Shown piece by piece: positions 1 through 5,136 of a stretch of DNA of 5,136 nucleotides. Positions within the stretch are counted from its first letter, which is position 1, and each line of letters opens with the position of its first letter. A model generated the notes under the pieces. It made no database searches. It was given only the letters and a program-made list of their open reading frames with translations, and was not told where the DNA came from. The DNA is from Helicobacteraceae bacterium (GTDB taxonomy: Bacteria > Campylobacterota > Campylobacteria > Campylobacterales > Sulfurimonadaceae), in the NCBI GenBank assembly GCA_030642185.1, contig DAOWOG010000134.1, positions 1 to 5,136 of the forward strand, given 5' to 3'. The position numbers and the translations under genes are program-made.

Positions 1-3000
1 GGATGAAAAGAGTCTGTCTCCAATGACTGCGCCGCTTCGGCAGGGTTCATTTTTTCAACCATTTTGAAGCGCGTTTCGTTATACATATACTCTTTGACAG
101 GGATTTTGGGTCCTTTGTAATCCAGTTTCATTGGATTTTCTCCCGAACGTTCAAGCTCAGGGCTGTATCTGAACGTCGGCCATAAACCGCACTCAACCGC
201 CAATTTTTGCTGGCTCATACCATGTTTGAGATCATAGCCATGGGCGATACAGTGCGAATAGGCAATGATAAGTGACGGCCCGTCATATTTTTCCGCTTCT
301 ATAAATGCTTTTACTGTCTGTGTATCATTTGCACCCATAGCCACACGGGCCACATAAACATTACCGTAGGCGAGGGCCATCATTGCAAGATCTTTTGGCA
401 ACTGTGCTTTTCCGCCGGATGCAAATTTGGCAACAGCACCGGTAGGTGTTGCTTTTGATTGTTGACCGCCTGTATTGGAGTAGACCTGGGTGTCAAGCAC
501 CAAAATATTGACATTTTTGCCACTGGCCAGAACGTGGTCAAGCCCGCCATAGCCAATGTCGTATGCCCAGCCGTCTCCGCCGATGATCCAGACTGACTTT
601 TTTACCAGATAATCTGCCAGGGCTAAAAGGTTTTTGGCATCATCACTTTGGATAGTGTTCAATTGTTCCTTAAGCTGTTCAACACGTTCACGCTGTTCAA
701 AAATATCGGCCTCCTCATGCTGATCGGCATTGAGGATAGCTTCTGAGAGTTCAGGGTCAATGTGATCACTAAGTTTTTGAAGCAGCTCTTTTGCCTGCAC
801 TTCATGTTTATCCATCGTCAGCCTGAAGCCAAGGCCAAACTCGGCATTGTCTTCAAAAAGCGAATTTGACCATGCCGGTCCGCGTCCTTCATGGTTTTTT
901 GCCCAGGGTGTTGTCGGCAGATTGCCTCCATATATCGATGAGCATCCCGTTGCATTGGCAACGATCATACGGTCACCAAAAAGCTGGGTTGCCAGTTTGA
1001 TGTAAGGCGTCTCACCGCATCCCGGACAGGCACCGGAAAATTCAAAAAGAGGCTGCAGTAACTGGCTCTCTTTTACTTTGGCGTGATCAAGTTTTGAACG
1101 GTCATATTCCGGTAATGCAAGGAAATAGTCCCAGTTTTTAATCCCCTCTTCAAGCAGCGGAAGTTTTGGTGTCATATTGATCGCTTTTAATTCCGGATGG
1201 GTTTTGTTCCTGCCGGGACAGACCTCTACACACAAAGAGCAGCCGGTACAATCTTCTACAGCGACCTGAATAGTAAAATGCTCACTCTCATCAAAACCTT
1301 TTCCTTTTGCTTTTATACTTTTGAAAAGATCGGATGCGTCAACAAGCTCACTCTCCTGCACTGCCTTGGAACGAATAACGGCATGAGGACAGACCAGCAC
1401 ACATTTGTTGCACTGGATACACGCTTCAGGATCCCAGACAGGTACATCCTGTGCAATATTTCGTTTTTCATACTGCGTTGTGCCGCTTGGCCAGGTACCA
1501 TCTGCCGGGATACTGCTGACAGGCAACTCATCACCTCTACCTTCAATAAGATGTGCAGTAACATTGGCTACAAATTCACTCACTTTTCCTTTTACAGAAC
1601 GCTCCAACAGCAGTGTACTCTCTACTGTTTTTGGGATAGCGACTTCATAAAGATGATCAAGTGCGTTATCGACCGCAGAAAAGTTCAACTGTACGATCTC
1701 ATCACTTTTCCTGCCATAGGTTTTTTGGATGGATGCTTTAATATGCCTGATTGCTTCATCGTGAGGCAATACACCTGAGATCGCAAAGAAACAAGTCTGC
1801 ATGATTGTATTGATACGTCGACCCATCTTGCTATCTTTGGCCACTTTATAGGCATCTATTACATAAAATCGGATCTCTTTTTCAATGATCTCTTCCTGTA
1901 TCACACGGGGCATTCGTTTCCAGACATGCACTTTGTCAAAAGGTGAGTTCAGTAAAAACACCGCGCCTTTTTTTGCATGTTGCAAGATGTCAAACTTCTC
2001 CATAAAGACGCTTTGATGACAGGCTAGAAAGTCAGCCTTTTCGATCAGATAAGTTGAGTGTATAGGCACAGGACCAAAACGAAGATGTGAGATAGTCATG
2101 GAACCTGATTTTTTCGAGTCATAAACAAAATAACCCTGAGCATAATTGTTCGTCTGTGTTCCGATTATCTTAATGGTATTTTTATTAGCTCCAACCGTTC
2201 CGTCCGAGCCCAGTCCAAAGAAAATAGCCTGAAAGATCTTTTCATCAGGCAGGACAAAACTACTGTCCCACTCTAATGAAGTTCGGGTTACATCATCATG
2301 GATACCGATCGTAAAATGTGTTTTTGGTCTCTCTTTTTTAAGCTCATCAAAAACAGCTTTGATCATAGCCGGTGTGAATTCTTTGGAGGAGAGACCATAG
2401 CGACCGCCTATAAGATAAGGGACCTCAATACTGAGCAGGCCCTCTTCTTTTGCTTCATTGAGAGCACTGACAACATCAAGATAGAGCGGTTCTCCTAATG
2501 ATCCCGGCTCTTTTGTACGATCTAAAACGGCAATAGACCTGGTTGTTTCAGGCAGGACATTAATAAAATGTTTTATAGAAAACGGCCGGTAGAGTCTTAC
2601 TTTGATAACGCCTGTTTTTGCGCCCAGAGTATTCAGATGTTTGACACTCTCTTGAACCGCTTCTGCCCCTGAACCCATGATGATGATAATACGCTCTGCA
2701 TCTTCAGCACCGACATAATCAAAAAGATGGTAACTCCTTCCCGTCAGTGTGGCAAACTTATTCATCATCTCCTGAACTAAAGTCGGGGTTTTGTCGTAAA
2801 AGCCGTTGACACTTTCGCGACCCTGAAAATAGACATCAGGGTTTTGCGATGTACCACGGATAAACGGATTGTCCGGTGTTAAAGCACGTTCTCTGTGAGC
2901 TTTGACAAGATCATCGTCAATCATAGCCTTCATCGTTGCTTCATCGATCAGTTCAATTTTGTTGACTTCATGCGATGTTCGAAAGCCGTCAAAAAAGTGT

Positions 3001-3506
3001 AAAAAAGGTATGCGCGACTTGAGTGTTGCCGCTTGAGCGATCAGGGCAAAGTCATGTGCTTCCTGGACAGAATTTGAAGCCAGCATTGCAAAACCGGTTT
3101 GTCTCACGGACATCACATCGGTGTGATCGCCAAAGATAGAGAGAGCTTGTGCAGCAAGCGAACGTGCAGCAACATGAAAAACTGTCGGGGTAAGCTCACC
3201 GGCGATTTTGTTCATATTCGGGATCATTAGCAGCAGACCCTGTGAAGCCGTAAAAGTTGTCGTTAATGCACCGCTTTGAAGGGCACCGTGTACCGTACCG
3301 CTGGCACCGCCTTCGCTTTGCATCTCCATGACATCGGGCACGGTTCCAAATATATTTTTTTCTCCGTGCATGGCATAGATATCACTCAATTCACCCATCG
3401 GCGAAGCCGGCGTAATCGGGTAGATCGCGATAATTTCATTGAGCTTATAAGCTACACGTGCAACGGCTTCGTTCCCATCAATGGTTAGTGTGACTTTTTT
3501 ATTCAT
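1..3506 (-). CDS. nifJ: Pyruvate:ferredoxin (flavodoxin) oxidoreductase, single-chain NifJ type, 3' end cut by window edge
   Basis: This cytoplasmic enzyme oxidatively decarboxylates pyruvate with CoA to acetyl-CoA and CO2, passing electrons to ferredoxin or flavodoxin. I checked the frame codon by codon: 1168 codons with no stop. By position against the Desulfovibrio africanus enzyme, the thiamine-pyrophosphate site residues are Thr32 (in YPITPASPMGE, 29-39), Glu65 (in EMQSEGGASG), Arg115 and Asn1011 (in SNTGG). The domain order is typical: N-terminal pyruvate domain (about 1-255), domain II with GVIKVRLYRPF (299-309), gamma-type domain with GLGSDGTVGANK (431-442), EKR motif (680-682), two 4Fe-4S clusters (Cys696/699/702/706 and Cys753/756/759/763), then the C-terminal TPP domain with GDG at 977-979. 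The TPP-proximal cluster ligands are Cys827, Cys830, Cys855 and Cys1086. Residues about 898-970 form a charged helical insert. The ATG is the only start between an in-frame TGA (3522-3524) and the conserved N-terminus. Family proteins are about 1160-1230 residues, so little is missing. The name is secure; a role in nitrogen fixation is not shown here. Confidence 0.97.
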   Translation of the reverse strand, partial: MNKKVTLTIDGNEAVARVAYKLNEIIAIYPITPASPMGELSDIYAMHGEKNIFGTVPDVMEMQSEGGASGTVHGALQSGALTTTFTASQGLLLMIPNMNKIAGELTPTVFHVAARSLAAQALSIFGDHTDVMSVRQTGFAMLASNSVQEAHDFALIAQAATLKSRIPFLHFFDGFRTSHEVNKIELIDEATMKAMIDDDLVKAHRERALTPDNPFIRGTSQNPDVYFQGRESVNGFYDKTPTLVQEMMNKFATLTGRSYHLFDYVGAEDAERIIIIMGSGAEAVQESVKHLNTLGAKTGVIKVRLYRPFSIKHFINVLPETTRSIAVLDRTKEPGSLGEPLYLDVVSALNEAKEEGLLSIEVPYLIGGRYGLSSKEFTPAMIKAVFDELKKERPKTHFTIGIHDDVTRTSLEWDSSFVLPDEKIFQAIFFGLGSDGTVGANKNTIKIIGTQTNNYAQGYFVYDSKKSGSMTISHLRFGPVPIHSTYLIEKADFLACHQSVFMEKFDILQHAKKGAVFLLNSPFDKVHVWKRMPRVIQEEIIEKEIRFYVIDAYKVAKDSKMGRRINTIMQTCFFAISGVLPHDEAIRHIKASIQKTYGRKSDEIVQLNFSAVDNALDHLYEVAIPKTVESTLLLERSVKGKVSEFVANVTAHLIEGRGDELPVSSIPADGTWPSGTTQYEKRNIAQDVPVWDPEACIQCNKCVLVCPHAVIRSKAVQESELVDASDLFKSIKAKGKGFDESEHFTIQVAVEDCTGCSLCVEVCPGRNKTHPELKAINMTPKLPLLEEGIKNWDYFLALPEYDRSKLDHAKVKESQLLQPLFEFSGACPGCGETPYIKLATQLFGDRMIVANATGCSSIYGGNLPTTPWAKNHEGRGPAWSNSLFEDNAEFGLGFRLTMDKHEVQAKELLQKLSDHIDPELSEAILNADQHEEADIFEQRERVEQLKEQLNTIQSDDAKNLLALADYLVKKSVWIIGGDGWAYDIGYGGLDHVLASGKNVNILVLDTQVYSNTGGQQSKATPTGAVAKFASGGKAQLPKDLAMMALAYGNVYVARVAMGANDTQTVKAFIEAEKYDGPSLIIAYSHCIAHGYDLKHGMSQQKLAVECGLWPTFRYSPELERSGENPMKLDYKGPKIPVKEYMYNETRFKMVEKMNPAEAAQSLETDSFH

Positions 3507-3514
3507 CGGTTGTT

Positions 3515-3520
3515 CTCCCT
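3515..3520 (-). promoter_or_regulatory. Ribosome binding site of nifJ
   Basis: On the minus strand AGGGAG, within AAAGGGAGAA, lies 8 bases before the nifJ ATG, which is good Shine-Dalgarno spacing. An in-frame TGA just upstream (3522-3524) confirms that translation must begin at this ATG. The site is clearly stronger than anything in front of the upstream CLC gene, so nifJ may be translated more efficiently from a shared transcript. Confidence 0.75.
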
Positions 3521-3550
3521 TTCAGTCTGGACTTTTAGAAGTACCCTTAA

Positions 3551-4942
3551 TTACCTTTTAAATTTGGAATCTTCATGACGTTTTTTACGCTTCATTTGCA
3601 GACGATCACGTATATTCTTGATTTTACTTATCTCCTTATCTTCCATGTTTACCTGAGTATGTGCGATATCTTTACCCATATCAATTTTAAGCATATCAGA
3701 TTTTTTCATCGCCAGAATCTGTGAAGAGAACACACTGCGATGTCCGGTCATTAAAAAACTGATCACCACCGAAATAGCGGCATAGTGGGCAACTTCCAGG
3801 CCAAACAGCTCCATGGCCATAATGGTTGCGGCAATCGGTGAATTGGTGGTTCCGGCAAGCACACTGATAAAACCGAGTGCAGCAAAAAAAGCGATATGAT
3901 CACCCATCAGTGTACCAAACCAATGACCGCTGGTTGCTCCAATGTAAAAAATGGGTGTGACAATACCGCCGCTGCCGCCGACACCCAGGGTAATAGAGGT
4001 AAAGACCGTTTTAATTATAAAGCTGTACCAGGGAATATTTTCGGAAAAATAGGGATCAGGATGGAGTGAGTTTTCGATCGTTTCAAGTCCCAAGCCAAAA
4101 TACTGATCGCCTACGATGAATGATGCTCCGACTAAAACAACTCCGCCGCCAAATGCTTTAATATAGATATTGAAAGGGATCTTTGCAATGGTACGGGCGA
4201 TGCGTTTTAGCATTGTGATCGTAATGTCAGATACCAGACCAAAAAACAGCCCAGCTAAAACAACCTGTAGAATCAGGGGAATATCCAGTGCCACATGCTG
4301 GTGAAAACGTATGTCAAAATAGGTATATTCAATCCCCAGATATTGGGCCGTTGAAAATGCGGCAAACCCGGCAATAAAAGAGGGGAGTAAAACGTCATAG
4401 CGGATCAGCCCGATAACCAATACTTCAACACCAAAGATGGCACCTGCGATCGGCGTACCGAAAACCGATGCAAACCCGGCACCGATACCGCAGATGACTA
4501 ATTTTTTGCGATCTTCCTTGCTAAAACGAAAAAAGTCCGAAACCATGGATGCCATACCGGCACCTATCTGTGCACCGGGGCCTTCTTTGCCGACTGAACC
4601 TCCGGCAAACACTGTCAATACGGTAGCAAACAGTTTGACCGGAATAACGGCGATCTCTATCTTACCGCTCTTTTTGTGTACGGCTTCAATGACTTTTTCT
4701 GTACCATGCCCCTCGGCATCAGGTGCAAGTTTTTTTACCACCCAAACGGTTAAAAGCAGGGCAAAGGGCAGCAGATAGTAGTAATTGAAGGGTAAAAGTA
4801 TCTGACTCTGCTCTGAAAGCTGCAGAATTTTCAAAAAAAGAGTTACACTTGCACCGATTATGATACCGATGATAGAGGAGAGTATCAACCATTTGGCAAC
4901 ACTGATAAAAATACTGACTTGCTCAATCGTATGTCTTTTCAT
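3551..4942 (-). CDS. CLC-family chloride channel or Cl-/H+ antiporter, no CBS domains
   Basis: This is an inner-membrane anion transport protein of the CLC family, 463 residues, about the size of E. coli ClcA. Hydrophobic helices run from about residue 13 to 400, followed by a polar, strongly basic tail (about 411-463) and no CBS pair. Signature motifs are GHGTE at 78-82 (in place of GSGIP), GKEGP at 118-122 with the gating glutamate Glu120, the FGTPIAGAIFGVEV stretch at 161-174, GGSGGIVTP at 322-330 (GxFxP-like) and GHRSVFSS at 400-407. The Pro after GKEG argues against the fluoride-exporting CLC-F subgroup, which usually changes that position. Aligned by eye with ClcA, Ser107 becomes His79, internal Glu203 becomes Val174, Phe357 becomes Val328 and Tyr445 becomes Phe405. 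Whether it is a channel or an exchanger is therefore open. The ATG is secure: an in-frame TAA lies at 4964-4966 with no other start between. The Shine-Dalgarno is weak (A-rich AAAAAGAAAA). The stop is 44 bases before nifJ, in the same direction, so co-transcription is likely. I give no gene symbol because the subgroup is uncertain. Confidence 0.95.
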   Translation of the reverse strand: MKRHTIEQVSIFISVAKWLILSSIIGIIIGASVTLFLKILQLSEQSQILLPFNYYYLLPFALLLTVWVVKKLAPDAEGHGTEKVIEAVHKKSGKIEIAVIPVKLFATVLTVFAGGSVGKEGPGAQIGAGMASMVSDFFRFSKEDRKKLVICGIGAGFASVFGTPIAGAIFGVEVLVIGLIRYDVLLPSFIAGFAAFSTAQYLGIEYTYFDIRFHQHVALDIPLILQVVLAGLFFGLVSDITITMLKRIARTIAKIPFNIYIKAFGGGVVLVGASFIVGDQYFGLGLETIENSLHPDPYFSENIPWYSFIIKTVFTSITLGVGGSGGIVTPIFYIGATSGHWFGTLMGDHIAFFAALGFISVLAGTTNSPIAATIMAMELFGLEVAHYAAISVVISFLMTGHRSVFSSQILAMKKSDMLKIDMGKDIAHTQVNMEDKEISKIKNIRDRLQMKRKKRHEDSKFKR

Positions 4943-4973
4943 ATTTTCTTTTTGAGGCGTTATTTAGAGGTGT

Positions 4974-5012
4974 CTTATACTGTATTGTAACGCTATTTTG
5001 ATTAAAAAAGAG
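4974..5012 (-). promoter_or_regulatory. Possible sigma-70-type promoter for the CLC gene (and perhaps nifJ)
   Basis: The AT-rich leader contains two -10-like hexamers on the minus strand: TACAAT (4989-4984) and TATAAG (4979-4974). A T-rich run (CTCTTTTTT, 5012-5004) lies about where a -35 element would be for TACAAT, but there is no good TTGACA match. Some AT-rich bacteria, including Campylobacterota, use a strong -10 with only a T-rich -35 region, which would fit. Either hexamer would give a short leader before the ATG at 4942. This rests on pattern alone, and chance matches are common in such AT-rich sequence. Confidence 0.28.
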
Positions 5013-5112
5013 TTGTCTCAAGAGATATAAATAGTACTAACTACTACAGCTCTTCATTAAGAATAAAGTCCTATCTATGGATTAAAAGTCATAAAACCAC
5101 TGAATGCTATTT

Positions 5113-5127
5113 TTTGTCCGAGACAAA
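5113..5127. repeat. Short inverted repeat TTTGTC-CGA-GACAAA, possible operator or weak terminator
   Basis: Two perfect 6-base arms, TTTGTC (5113-5118) and GACAAA (5122-5127), flank the triplet CGA. Read on the plus strand the repeat is followed by TTTTT (5128-5132), so it could be a weak terminator for rightward transcription, but the stem has only two G-C pairs and no gene is seen to the left in that direction. Read on the minus strand there is no T-run. It could instead be a protein-binding site upstream of the CLC gene. A related 7-base TTGTCTC copy lies at 5013-5019. Confidence 0.3.
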
Positions 5128-5136
5128 TTTTTCCAA

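Larger units (their letters stand above)
4943..5136. other. Non-coding leader upstream of the CLC gene
   Basis: These 194 AT-rich bases contain no convincing gene. All three minus-strand frames close within about 60 bases of the right edge: one ends with TAG at 5107-5109 and could be the last nine codons of an upstream gene, but the stretch is too short to support that. On the plus strand an ATG at 5104 opens a frame that runs off the edge after 11 codons, with no Shine-Dalgarno. The region holds the possible promoter and the small inverted repeat described separately. I see no tRNA and no recognised riboswitch. Confidence 0.5.

Noticed and set aside
1197..1778. A 193-codon open frame on the plus strand, antisense to the middle of nifJ
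   Set aside because: It lies wholly opposite the iron-sulfur cluster region of a clearly conserved gene, matches no family I recognise, and has an irregular Cys- and Phe-rich composition typical of an antisense shadow.
4437..4778. A 113-codon open frame on the plus strand inside the CLC gene
   Set aside because: It is antisense to the GKEGP region and helices of the CLC gene. Its Pro/Ala/Thr-rich sequence is what the reverse complement of Gly/Ala/Val-rich membrane segments produces.
3551..4942. Fluoride-exporting CLC-F identity for the CLC protein
   Set aside because: The selectivity motif is GKEGP with proline, as in ordinary chloride CLCs. CLC-F proteins typically change this position, and no fluoride riboswitch is recognisable upstream.
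5107..5136. Possible C-terminal end of an upstream minus-strand gene (LEKFVSDKK, then stop)
   Set aside because: Nine codons at the window edge are too few to support a gene, and the other two frames also read in from the edge. Sequence to the right of the window would decide it.
5104..5136. Possible start of a plus-strand gene (MLFFVRDKFFQ, open to the edge)
   Set aside because: There are only 11 codons, no Shine-Dalgarno precedes the ATG, and the frame overlaps the inverted repeat.

Overview
The window holds two large genes, both on the minus strand, and little else. Reading in the direction of transcription (right to left), a 194-base non-coding leader (4943-5136) is followed by a 463-residue CLC-family chloride channel or transporter (4942-3551). 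After a 44-base gap comes a single-chain pyruvate:ferredoxin/flavodoxin oxidoreductase of the NifJ type (3506 to the left edge). The NifJ gene is open for 1168 codons and runs off the window, so only its last residues and stop codon are missing. All cofactor-binding residues I could place are present, and I found no frameshift or in-frame stop.

The organism is probably an anaerobic or microaerobic bacterium, because a large NifJ/PFOR enzyme is oxygen-sensitive and links pyruvate to low-potential ferredoxin or flavodoxin. The moderately AT-rich composition, the Lys- and Ile-rich proteins and the compact co-directional layout would fit a Campylobacterota-type proteobacterium such as the Sulfurimonas/Sulfurovum group. 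That is inference from style: the window contains no rRNA or other phylogenetic marker.

The two genes have no obvious shared biochemical role. The short gap, common orientation and lack of a visible terminator between them make co-transcription plausible. NifJ has its own good Shine-Dalgarno sequence, while the CLC gene has only a weak A-rich one. A possible promoter and a small GACAAA inverted repeat lie upstream of the CLC gene, both at low confidence.

I see no mobile element, CRISPR array, tRNA, rRNA or phage gene, and no evidence of an undescribed system. The most interesting detail is in the CLC protein. It keeps the gating glutamate but departs from the E. coli antiporter at the serine, internal proton-glutamate and tyrosine positions, which raises the question of whether it is a channel or an exchanger.
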